Assembly: GCA_029213005.1 (NCBI GenBank)
Contig: JARGPI010000015.1
Span: 62,001-126,000 of the forward strand
Source of the DNA: Verrucomicrobiales bacterium
Lineage (GTDB): Bacteria > Verrucomicrobiota > Verrucomicrobiia > Verrucomicrobiales > DEV007
DNA length: 64,000 nucleotides
Direction: 5' to 3'
Shown: positions 8,294-18,200 of the stretch, piece after piece
Layout: the number at the start of each line of letters is the position of its first letter
How positions within the stretch are numbered: position 1 is the first letter of the stretch
Made by a program: the position numbers and the translations under genes
Notes under the pieces: model-generated
What the model saw: only the letters and a program-made list of their open reading frames with translations
The model's database searches: none
What the model was told of the DNA's origin: nothing

Positions 8294-8393
8294 GCCAAAA
8301 CACCGTGTCCCGGGAGGCGCGATTAAGTAATGGAGTTTGTCGATTTTGGCGGAACTATTCATCCCGTCAGGGGTTCATATCCTGCCTATCTCT

Positions 8394-10622
8394 ATGAAAC
8401 TTTTCCTACTCACTGTCTTATCTATCATGCTTGCCGGAGCGGTCCAAGCGGCCGGTTCCGGGGTGACACCTCAGACCCGGATCGACGAGCTCGTCGCTGA
8501 GGGGCTGAAAGCTCAAAAACTGACGCCCAATGAACCGGCCAGCGACGAGGTTTTTGTCCGTCGTATTTACCTCGATATCGTGGGACGAATTCCGACCCGG
8601 GAAGAATCATTGAACTTCCTGAACTCAGAGCAGGCAGACAAACGCGATCAACTCATCGACGAACTCCTCAATTCAGACGGTTATGTTTCTAATTTCTATC
8701 ACTTCTGGGCCGATCTGCTCAGAGCGAGAACCGCAATTACCGGCATCAATCTGAGCTCCGGAACGGGCCGCGCCTACGAAAACTGGATCAAAACCGCTCT
8801 TCGCGAAAATAAGCCCTACGACGAGATGGTTCGCGAACTGGTCACCGCCACCGGCCACAGCTGGGAGAACGGAGCCGTCGGGTATTACATTCGGGATTAC
8901 GGAATGCCTCTCGACAGTACCGCGATGACCGCACAGGTCTTTCTCGGAACTCAGATCGTATGCGCTCAATGCCATAACCACCCTTTCGATAAGTGGACCC
9001 AGATGGATTATTACCACCTCGCGGCTTTCACTTATGGCATGACAACTACTAATCAGTTTCCCGGACGGGCAAAAGGTAAAATGCCGGAGAAGATGAATCA
9101 GAAAAAGCAGAAAGAGCTGCGTCGCGCCTTCAGCGAGATTCTGAAACCGGTTCGCTTTAACAACGTTGTGGAAACCAACCGGCTCCCAAAACTTCCTCAC
9201 GATTATCAGTATGACGATGCCAAACCGAAAAGCTCCGTAAAACCCGCCGCTATCATGGGTAACGAAGCCGTGATCAGCCCGTCGAAACCAACCTCGGAAT
9301 CCTTTGCTGAGTGGCTTACGTCACCTCAGAATCCCCGGTTCACCCTCGTGATGGCGAACCGTCTCTGGAAAAAAGCCTTCGGACTCGGCCTGATTGAGCC
9401 GGTCGATAATATGAAGGATCACACTTCCGCCTCCAACCCGCAGTTAATGGCTTATCTGGAAAATCTCCTTAAAGAGAAAAACTACGACATGAAGGCCTAT
9501 CTCGCGGCGATATACAAATCGAAAACCTATCAGAGAGAAGCGACAACTGAAGAAATCCCTACCGGAACCCCTTATTTCTTTCAGGGTCCGATACTTCGAC
9601 GGATGAGCGCCGAACAGGCCTGGGACTCAATTGTCGCCCTGATCCGTGAAAACCCCGACCGCCCCGATGCGGAGTGGGAACTCGAAGGAAAAGAGGAAAT
9701 TCTCCGCCGCCAGATGGTCGGTGAAGCGGTCTATAATCAGAACCCGAAACAATACCTCCGTAATGGAATCGAAGTGCTCAGTATCCAGAAAGACCTGTCC
9801 CTGCAGATTGATGCCGCCGTCGAAAAACTGACCGCAGCCCGCGAGACTAACGATCTACAGAAAATCAGAGAGGCATCAACCGAGGTTCGCGATGCCCGTC
9901 GCGCTCTCGCCAATTCAATCGAACAGAAAGTCTACCTCGGTGGCCTTCGTGATGCGATCGAAGTCGCCACAACCGATACCGGTAAAGCAGGCAGTCCTTC
10001 CGACGAATTCTTCCAGGATCTTATCGCGACTGCGACCGCGCAGGGCAATGGCGATGTCATGTCAGGGATGGACGCGATTATCAATGAGAAAGGCGGCGTC
10101 ATTCGCCAGCTCGTCCGCGCCATGATGGCCGATGAGAACGATGCACTCCAAAAGAAAAAAGTGGCCGAAGCACTACAGGAAATGGAAGACTGGAATGTCA
10201 CTAAGAAAAATCGCAAGACATACAATACCTTTAAGAAGGTAAGCCAGGATATGGTGCGCGCCTCCGACCTCCCCTCACCCGCTCCCGGCGGACACTTCCT
10301 CAGGGAATTCGGGCAGAGCGACCGTGAGTTGATTGACAACGCAAATGACCAGGCATCCGTCACACAGGCCCTCACGATGCTAAACGGCAATGTAGCCTTC
10401 GCGGTATCAAATCCCTTTTCGGTCTTTTCCCGGGGAATGAAAGAAGGCGCCAATTTCAAAGAGCGACTCGATAATGTCTATCTGACTATGTTCAGTCGCC
10501 CCGCCAGCAAAACCGAACGGGAAATCTTTACTGAAGCCTGGAAATCCGACCCGGAATCCGCAACCAACTCAGGCATCGCCTGGACACTTCTCAATACCCG
10601 ACAGTTCCTCTTCATTAACTAA
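8394..10622 (+). CDS. DUF1549/DUF1553 secreted protein
   Basis: Starting at the ATG at 8394, just before a clear signal peptide (MKLFLLTVLSIMLAGAVQAA), the 742-residue product carries the DUF1549 domain (about residues 25-230: DEVFVRRIYLDIVGRIPTREE, GYVSNFYHFWADLLRART, QVFLGTQIVCAQCHNHPFDKW) and the DUF1553 domain (about 290 to the end: NPRFTLVMANRLWKKAFGLGL, PQLMAYLENLLKE, GPILRRMSAEQAWDSI, LDNVYLTMFSRPASKTE, AWTLLNTRQFLFIN). CAQCHNHPFDKW contains a CXXCH. These proteins are hugely expanded in Planctomycetes and Verrucomicrobia and almost always sit beside a DUF1501 gene, as here. Their biochemical role is not settled; roles in degrading sulfated or other complex polysaccharides have been suggested. 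An in-frame ATG at 8337 would add 19 residues ahead of the signal and is less likely. Confidence 0.88.
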   Translation: MKLFLLTVLSIMLAGAVQAAGSGVTPQTRIDELVAEGLKAQKLTPNEPASDEVFVRRIYLDIVGRIPTREESLNFLNSEQADKRDQLIDELLNSDGYVSNFYHFWADLLRARTAITGINLSSGTGRAYENWIKTALRENKPYDEMVRELVTATGHSWENGAVGYYIRDYGMPLDSTAMTAQVFLGTQIVCAQCHNHPFDKWTQMDYYHLAAFTYGMTTTNQFPGRAKGKMPEKMNQKKQKELRRAFSEILKPVRFNNVVETNRLPKLPHDYQYDDAKPKSSVKPAAIMGNEAVISPSKPTSESFAEWLTSPQNPRFTLVMANRLWKKAFGLGLIEPVDNMKDHTSASNPQLMAYLENLLKEKNYDMKAYLAAIYKSKTYQREATTEEIPTGTPYFFQGPILRRMSAEQAWDSIVALIRENPDRPDAEWELEGKEEILRRQMVGEAVYNQNPKQYLRNGIEVLSIQKDLSLQIDAAVEKLTAARETNDLQKIREASTEVRDARRALANSIEQKVYLGGLRDAIEVATTDTGKAGSPSDEFFQDLIATATAQGNGDVMSGMDAIINEKGGVIRQLVRAMMADENDALQKKKVAEALQEMEDWNVTKKNRKTYNTFKKVSQDMVRASDLPSPAPGGHFLREFGQSDRELIDNANDQASVTQALTMLNGNVAFAVSNPFSVFSRGMKEGANFKERLDNVYLTMFSRPASKTEREIFTEAWKSDPESATNSGIAWTLLNTRQFLFIN

Positions 10623-10626
10623 CGAT

Positions 10627-10665
10627 TGTACAGGGTACAGTCCAAAAGTATACAGGGTACAGTCA
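10627..10665 (+). repeat. Two-unit 22-bp palindromic repeat, locus A
   Basis: Two copies start at 10627 (TGTACAGGGTACAGTCC) and 10649 (TATACAGGGTACAGTCA), exactly 22 bases apart. Each core is an imperfect palindrome, TGTAC-AGG-GTACA. The pair fills most of the 68 bases between the DUF1549/DUF1553 and DUF1501 genes. The same arrangement recurs at 28872, 37667 and 51057. Confidence 0.85.
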
Positions 10666-10690
10666 ACTAAACGACTCAAATTTCTTCCTC

Positions 10691-11971
10691 ATGAAACAAA
10701 GCGAAATTTCAAGACGTCACTTCGTCAATCGTGCTGCAAAAACTTTCCTCGGCGTGAGCGCTTTGGCCAACCTTCCGAAGGGCCTCCAGGCCGCCGGAGC
10801 CGGCGCTTCACAACTCAAACAATTGCCTACCGCCAAACAGGTTATCTACTTGTATATGAGTGGGGGTATGTCCCATATCGATACCTTTGATCCCAAAAAA
10901 CCGGGTACCGAGGTGATGGGGCCCAACCGGGTTATCAATACCCCGGTCGACGGCATGCACTTCACCGACTACCTGAGTCGACTGGGACGACACGCCGACA
11001 AGCTGGCGGTGATCAATTCCATGACATCAACCCAGGGCGCACACAAACAGGGCAACTACTACATGCATACCAGTTATGAAATGCGTAGTTCGATCAAACA
11101 TCCCGCGATGGGCGCCTGGACTTTGAAATTTCAGGGCAAAAACAATCCCGAAATTCCGGCGAACGTTCTAATCGGAGGTGACTCCAATCACCCCGGCAGT
11201 GGCTTCCTCGAAAGCAAACTTTCCCCGGTTGCGCTCACCGATCCCGAAGGCGGACTTAGGAACGGCAAAATGCGGATGGAGGAAGACCGCTTCAAGTTCC
11301 ATCTCGATCTCGCCAAGAAACTCGATCAACCCTTTATCGAAAAGTACGATCAACGAAACGTCCGCGCCTACACCGATATGTATGAAGACGCGATCACTTT
11401 GATGAAGAGTCGCGACCTGAAAGCCTTCGATCTTTCCGAAGAACCCGATTCGCTGAAAGAAGCTTACGGTAACGACCGCTTTGGTCAGGGGTGTCTTCTC
11501 GCCCGCCGACTTGTCGAACACGGGGTTCGTTTTGTCGAAGTTTCCTTCAACGGTTGGGACACCCACAACTCCAACTTTGTCACACTCCCCGAGAAGGCCG
11601 AAGTACTTGATGAAGCGCTCAGCGCCCTGCTTTCGGACCTCGAGCGTCGCGGCATGCTGGACGACACTCTCGTCGTTCTCGCTACCGAATTTGGCCGGAC
11701 TCCGGAAATCAACACCAACGAAGGCCGGGATCACCACCCACAGGCCTTCAGCTGTATGCTCGCCGGCGGCGGCATCAAAGGTGGAACCGTGATAGGCAAA
11801 ACCGATGATCGGGGAGCTAAAATCCTCGAAAACCCGGTCAACATTCCCGATCTCAATGCGACGATTGGTTATGCGTTGGGCCTTCCGCTCGATCAGATTT
11901 TATATAGTCCCAGCATGCGGCCGTTTACAGTGGCTGACAAAGGACAACCGGTGACTTCTTTGTTCGGGTAA
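10691..11971 (+). CDS. DUF1501 (sulfatase-like) exported protein
   Basis: The 426-residue product starts with a Tat-type signal (SRRHFVNRAAKTFLG) and shows the DUF1501 family in full: KQVIYLYMSGGMSHIDTFDPKKP, DGMHFTDYLSRLGRHADKLAV, GNYYMHTSYEMRSSIKHPAMG, NVLIGGDSNHPGSGFLE, RFVEVSFNGWDTHN, VVLATEFGRTPEIN, GRDHHPQAFSCMLAGGGIKGG and ILYSPSMRPF. The family has an alkaline-phosphatase/sulfatase-like fold, with metal ligands probably in HIDTFD, NGWDTHN and EFGRTP and in GRDHHP. It is usually paired with a DUF1549/DUF1553 protein, as here, and both are exported, so they probably work together outside the cytoplasm on an unknown substrate. Confidence 0.9.
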   Translation: MKQSEISRRHFVNRAAKTFLGVSALANLPKGLQAAGAGASQLKQLPTAKQVIYLYMSGGMSHIDTFDPKKPGTEVMGPNRVINTPVDGMHFTDYLSRLGRHADKLAVINSMTSTQGAHKQGNYYMHTSYEMRSSIKHPAMGAWTLKFQGKNNPEIPANVLIGGDSNHPGSGFLESKLSPVALTDPEGGLRNGKMRMEEDRFKFHLDLAKKLDQPFIEKYDQRNVRAYTDMYEDAITLMKSRDLKAFDLSEEPDSLKEAYGNDRFGQGCLLARRLVEHGVRFVEVSFNGWDTHNSNFVTLPEKAEVLDEALSALLSDLERRGMLDDTLVVLATEFGRTPEINTNEGRDHHPQAFSCMLAGGGIKGGTVIGKTDDRGAKILENPVNIPDLNATIGYALGLPLDQILYSPSMRPFTVADKGQPVTSLFG

Positions 11972-12038
11972 TATATAAAACCCGGACGATCGCGTTAGCC
12001 GGTGCTGCGTTTCACAGAAAGATAATTTTACCTGCAGG

Positions 12039-12075
12039 GGCTGCGAAGGAGAAACTTCGCAGCCTCTATCTTTTT
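12039..12075 (+). terminator. Rho-independent terminator after the DUF1501 gene
   Basis: GGCTGCGAAG (12039-12048) and CTTCGCAGCC (12055-12064) form a perfect 10-bp stem around the loop GAGAAA, followed by TCTATCTTTTT. It closes the DUF1549/DUF1553-DUF1501 operon about 70 bases after the last stop codon. Confidence 0.88.
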
Positions 12076-12111
12076 ACGGCGATCAATTTGCTCCTGACAG
12101 GATAAAAATGG

Positions 12112-12180
12112 ACCGGGGGCAGCGGTTTCAAAACCCGGTGGCACCTCCGATTACTCTCTGACAGGGAGAGTTTTTCGTTT
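12112..12180 (+). promoter_or_regulatory. Structured leader-like region with attenuator-type hairpin
   Basis: This stretch lies between the operon terminator and the giant kinase gene. ACCGGG (12112-12117) can pair with CCCGGT (12134-12139). Directly after it comes GGTGGCACC, which matches the core of T-box antiterminators (GGUGGNACC), then a second hairpin ACTCTC (12153-12158) with GAGAGT (12166-12171) followed by TTTTTCGTTT. I cannot find a specifier stem, and the following gene is not an aminoacyl-tRNA or amino-acid gene, so a true T-box is not claimed. It may be a second terminator or an attenuator of the kinase gene. The remaining bases 12181-12253 show no clear promoter. Confidence 0.4.
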
Positions 12181-12253
12181 CCTAACCACTGCCCATTGTC
12201 GTAGAATAGTTGTTCTCAAATTCGCACCAGCGTGACCCGGCGAAAATTCTCGA

Positions 12254-15200
12254 ATGGCAAAAAACTCCACCAAAACGACCCGCAATCCTCAATCCCCCAT
12301 CGTGGTGGGCGTGGGGGCCTCCGCCGGGGGCATGGAAGCGGTGCAAGAGTTGCTAAAAGGACTGGGGGATTCACCGGGGATAGCCGTGGTGTTTATTCAA
12401 CACCTCGATCCCCATTCAAAGTCTCTATTGCCGGAGCTGATTCAAAACTCTACGAAAATGAAAGTCGTTGAGATCAAGTCCAGACGGACGCTGAAGCCCA
12501 ACCATCTCTACATCAGTCCCCCACAGAAATTATTAGGCCTTAAAAGCGGGGCGGTTTACATCGCAAACCCGGATGATGAGAGACAACCGGGCACGATCGA
12601 CCATTTTTTTAAAGCCATCGCAGACTATTTCGGCGATCGCGGAATTGGGGTCATTCTCTCGGGTGGCGGAAGTGACGGCACCCTCGGGTTGAAGGCGATC
12701 AGTGACGCCGGAGGGTTTACTCTGGCGCAGGATGCGGAGTCAGCGACCTTCGACTCAATGCCCCGCAGCGCCGCTTCCAATGGCGTAGCCGACTACGTTC
12801 GATCGCCTCGGGAGATCGCGACAGAACTGCTCAAATATGCCAGCCATCTCGAGGCGCTTGAGATCAAAACCACTCCTAAGCAGTTGAGGAATAGCATCGA
12901 AGAGATGATCCCAACAATAGCCGAGCGGTTGATGAAGGCAACCAACCACAATTTCCAGCACTACAAAATTAATACGCTGGTACGCCGCATCCAGCGCCGG
13001 ATGCAGGTATTAAAGTTAACCGTAGTTGAAGATTACGTCGATCACTTGCATCGCGATGAGGAGGAGGTGCAAACTCTTTTCCGTGAACTTCTTATCGGCG
13101 TGACCGCCTTTCTCCGGGATCCGGATGCGTTTGAGCAGTTAAAGGAAAAAGTTCTTCCGAAGTTATTTGAAGGACGCGGGTCGAGCAGCGCGGTGCGGAT
13201 CTGGAGCGCTGGCTGCGCCAATGGTTCGGAAGCCTATACTTTGGCGATGTTATGTCGGGAGGCGATGGACGAGCTGGACGAACCGTGCGAAGTGCAGATC
13301 TTTGCCACCGACATTGACGAACGCGCGTTGCAAATTGCACGTACCGGAGTTTATCCGATAGGTATCGCCGAAGAAATCCCTCCGGAGTGGTTGCAGCGGT
13401 TCTTCGTAAAGCGCGGTAAACACTATCATGTGACTAAGGAAATTCGTGAGCTCGTATTATTTTCATCGCACAACCTGATCAGCGATCCTCCATTTTCCCG
13501 GCAGGACCTGATTGTGTGCCGCAATCTGTTGATCTACCTCGGCTCACATTTGCAGAACAAACTGATCCCTCTTTTTCACTTTGCGCTACGTCCCGGAGGC
13601 TATCTCTTCCTCGGCCCCAGCGAGAATATTTCATCCCATGGGGAACTGTTTCATACGATTGATTCGCGCAACCGCATCTCCCGGCGCAAAGGCACGGCGA
13701 TCCCCAATGCCCCTTCCATTAATGTTCGGCAAAATCAGCAGTCCTCAATTCTGGAAGGCCCCGCTTCGGCAGAGGAAATAACTGATCTCACCGCCCTGGC
13801 CCAAAGAGTGGTTCTTGATGAATTTGCTCCGAAATACGTCGTCATCGACGAAACGGGTCAGATCCGAAACTCTTCCGCAGACGTGGAGAAGTATATTCGC
13901 ATCGGAAGTGGTGACTACCATAACAACATCATCCGAATGGCGGTCGACGGGCTGAGAATCGGACTGCGTGCCGCTATCGCCGAAGCAAAAGAAACACGGC
14001 GCCGGGTCGACCATGGCAATCTATCCATCCGCGTAGGCGATCAGATTCAGCGGGTCATGCTGACGGTCCAACCGATGCCGAGAATGGGCTCCGACGAGCC
14101 GCTGCATCTCGTGGTATTCAATGATGTGGGTTTACCTGTCGATCGCGACCATCTCGATGCACCTGCACATGAAGACTTTCACCCCGATTCCGAGTCCGTG
14201 GTGGCGCAGATGGAGCAGGAACTGGAGCAAACCCGCCTCGATCTAGACCGGACCATGCAGGATATGGAAGCGGCCAACGAGGAACTCAAAAGCAGTAACG
14301 AGGAACTCCTCTCCATGAACGAGGAGCTGCAGTCAGCCAACGAAGAACTGGAGACGTCGAAAGAGGAAATCCGCGCCAGTAGCGACGCGGTGGTGAGGGC
14401 TAAAGACGACCTCGAGAATTTGTTACGCAGTTCCCGGATCGCGACCGTGTTCCTGGATGAAAAACTGAGGATTCGAAGTTTCACTCCGGCTATCAGTGAG
14501 ATATATGAATTGATACCATCTGATATGGGTAGGCCGCTGGAGAAGTTCGTTCCCGCCATCATAGACATGCCCACGCTGCCCGACCCCAAGTCGCTCAAAG
14601 AAGGTGACTTAGTTGAGCACACAGTTACCGCGCACTCCGGAAAATCCTATATTCGGCGGGTTCTACCCTACTTATCCCATACTGGTCAAACCGACGGTAT
14701 CGTCGTCACATTTTCTGATGTCTCCGCACTGCGGGAAAGCGAGACGAAACTTAAACTCGCACTATCTGCGTCGAATCAAGTCGCCTGGGAATGGAATATC
14801 ATTTCCGACAAAATAGTATGGACAGAGCAGCTTCTTGATACCTTCGGTTACGATAGCGAAACGATAGATAGCTCGCTGGCCGGATTTATAAACATAATTC
14901 ATCCAGATGATCGCGAGCATGTCGAAAAAGTAATTGAGAAGAGCCTGGCCGGTATCTCCGAACTTTATGAAGTAGAGTTTCGGGTCGTCCACGGACAGGA
15001 CGGACGCAGTATTTGGACCCACGGTAAGGGATTAATCGAGCGGGATAATAACGGCAGGCCGCTGCGAATAGTAGGTGTTGCCATAGATGCCAGCGAGCAG
15101 AGAAAGCGCCAGTTGGAACTGGCCGATCGGGAAGCAGATCTGCGCCGCGTCATTGATCACATGTTAAATCTGGTCGGGATTCTTGATAAGGACGGTATCC

Positions 15201-18200
15201 TGATTGATGCGAATGAAACCGCTCTGAAAGTGGCCGATCTTTCCCGGGACGACGTTATCGGTAAGCCTTTCTGGGAGTGTCACTGGTGGTCCTGGGATAA
15301 AGACGTCGCAAACCAACTCAGACAGACGATCGAGCGGGCTCGCAACGGCGAAACCGTCCGGTATGATGTGCCGGTCCGCACTACGGGTGACTCGACCATC
15401 ATGGTCGACTTTATGCTCGCCCCGATTTTCGACGAGCACGGAGAAGTCACCCACTTCATTCCATCGGGAGTCGATATTTCAGACCGCAAAGAGAAAGAAA
15501 AACTACTCGCCGATGCCGCCGCAAGACTTGATTTGGCGCTGAAAGTCGGTCGGGCTGCCGTATGGGACTGGGACGTCGACGCAAATCAACCCACGGTCAG
15601 TGAGGGATTAAAAGCGCTGTTCGGCTTTGAGCCAACAGAGAAGCCTCTCCTCGACGAGTTTGTAGCCAGAATGGATGATGAAGATCGCGATCGTGTTGCG
15701 GCGGCGATACAGAAAGTTATCCGGGAAGGTGGTAGATACAATGAAGAGTATCGCGTTCACCGTCCGGACGGTGAAGTGCTATGGCTGAGCGCTCACGGCG
15801 TCGCCAATCTCGATTCGGAAGGTAAACTGGAAGACTTTTTCGGCATCGTCTCCGACAGCACTGAGCGGAAGATGCGCGAAATCGAGCTCATCAAAAGCGA
15901 AAATGAACTACGCCGCGTGATCGATAACCAATTGCCGCTTGTTTCATTGATCAATACCGAAGGCATCATCACCGAGATCAATGCCAAAGCGGTAGAAGCC
16001 AGCGGTTTACCCAGAAACTATTACATCGGGAAAAAGTTCTGGGAAACCAAAAACTGGCAATACAACGAAGCGATCTCTAATCAAATCCGGGAAGATGTCG
16101 AGCTGGCTCTCACCGGAGAGATCGTTCGCTATGATACAGAAACCGAACTGGACGGCAAAATATGCCCGATCGATTTTATGTTATCACCCGTCATCAACGA
16201 AGACGGGGGTGTCGATTACGTCATCGCTTCGGGTATCGATATCAGTGATCGTAAGGCAGCAGAAGTGCAACTTCGGAAGAGTGATGAACTCGTCCGGACT
16301 ATGGCTGAAAACTCGACTCATGCCCTCGTCATGATGGACGACAAAGGCTATGTGATTTCCTGCAATCAAATATGGATCGAAATGACCGGCTACAGCGAGG
16401 AGGAACTCCGATCCGCGCCTCTCCACTATCTGGTCCACCATCATCACCCCGACGGTCGTCCTTATCCGATGGAAGAGTGCCCCATCGATCGCGCACTCCC
16501 TGAGGACAACAGCGTGCGGGCCCACGAAGATCTGTTTTTTCGCAAAGATGGCAGCACCTTTCCGGTACTATGTGCCGCCAGTCCTATTTTTGAAAATGGC
16601 AAACCTGTGTCAACGGTCATCGAGGTACAGGACATCACTCTTCGAAAGCGATGGGAAACGGAACTGGTTTCCCGCGAAGCTCATCTGCGAAAGGTCATTA
16701 ACAACCAGCTTGGTCTCGTGGCCCTGATCAACAACGACGGCAAACTGTTGGAGGTTGATGATGATTCCCTTCGCATCGCCGGTTTAATTCGCGAAGACGT
16801 CATCGGACGGAACTTCGCTGATTGTGCCTGGTGGACCTACGATGAGTCCGTCACCAAAAAAATCGCAGACACCATGGAGCAGGCGTTTGCCGGCGAGACG
16901 GTTCGCTTCGATGTTCAACTTTTTGGAGCCGGTCTCGGTGGACCCGACGACAGGCTGTGGATCGATTTCATGATGTCACCGGTTTTCGCGGATGACGGTG
17001 AAATCGAATATTTGATCGCATCCGGAGTCGATATCAGCGACCGAAAACGCCACGAAGTCGAATTGCGGGAATCTCAGGAAAGGCTGCGACTTGGAATTGG
17101 AATCGCACAGTCCGGACTCGCCCACATCGACTACACCACAGGAACCGTACTTCTCAGCCCGGAAGCAGCCCGAATTTACGGGCAGGGTGAGGAAGCCATG
17201 GAGATATCCCGATCCGAGTTTCACGAGATGATTCATCCTGCCGACCAAAAGGCCGTGCAGTCAAAAGTTGAAGAATATCTGGAAGCCGGCGTCGACGACA
17301 TTATGGCAATCGAACATCGCATTCTGCTGGAGAATGGTGAACAGCGCTGGCTGGATGTCCGGAAACAGTTTCTCTTCGATCATGATCAGGACCCTCCCGT
17401 GCCGAACCATTCCACCATTGCGGTTCGTGACATCACTGACCGGATTCACTTTCAAGCCGAACTACACGAGAATGCGCGTCGCTTGTCGATGGCGCTCAAG
17501 GCTGGCGGCCTTGCTGCCTGGGAGTGGACTCCGCAACATAGCTTCTGGACGCCGGAACTGTTCGCTCTTTTGGGTCTTTCGGCGGAACTCGAACCAAGCA
17601 CCGAATTATTTTTTAAGAACGTTCATCCAGACGATGCCGCAGAATTGAGAGACGCCTGGAATCGGACCACCAGTGGAGGAAGCAGCTATGATCAGCGCTT
17701 CCGAATTATCCGCCCGGATGGTGACATAAGATGGATTCGCGGCATGGGGGAAGTCACCCGGGATAAATTCGATAAGGTCGAAAAAATCTACGGAGTCAAC
17801 TGGGACGAGACGGAAGAACGACTCGCTCTGGCAGAACTCGCCGAAAACCGCCGGCAATTGGCGTTAGCAATGAAGTCGGCCAAGATGGGTGCCTTTGTCT
17901 GGGACATCGAAACTGACAAAGCGGTTTGGGACGAGGACTGGTGCGATGTTCTGGGACTGCCTCACCACACCGAATCCACCGGGGAAATTTTCTTCTCTCT
18001 GGTTCACCCTGACGATCGCGAACAGTTGGAAAAAATCGTCGAAAAAAGCCGGGCCGGAGAAATCGAATACAGCGATGAATTTCGCATCACTTCCCCGGAT
18101 GGTAAGACCAGGTGGTTGGCAGCGGCAGGCAACTGGATTCAGAGAGATGATGGCCCGCCGACTCTCCTGACTGGTCTGAATTGGGATATCACCGAGCAGA

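Noticed and set aside
12112..12180. A true T-box riboswitch
   Set aside because: Only the GGTGGCACC core and a hairpin with T-run match. No specifier stem or AG-bulge was found, and the downstream gene is not related to an amino acid.
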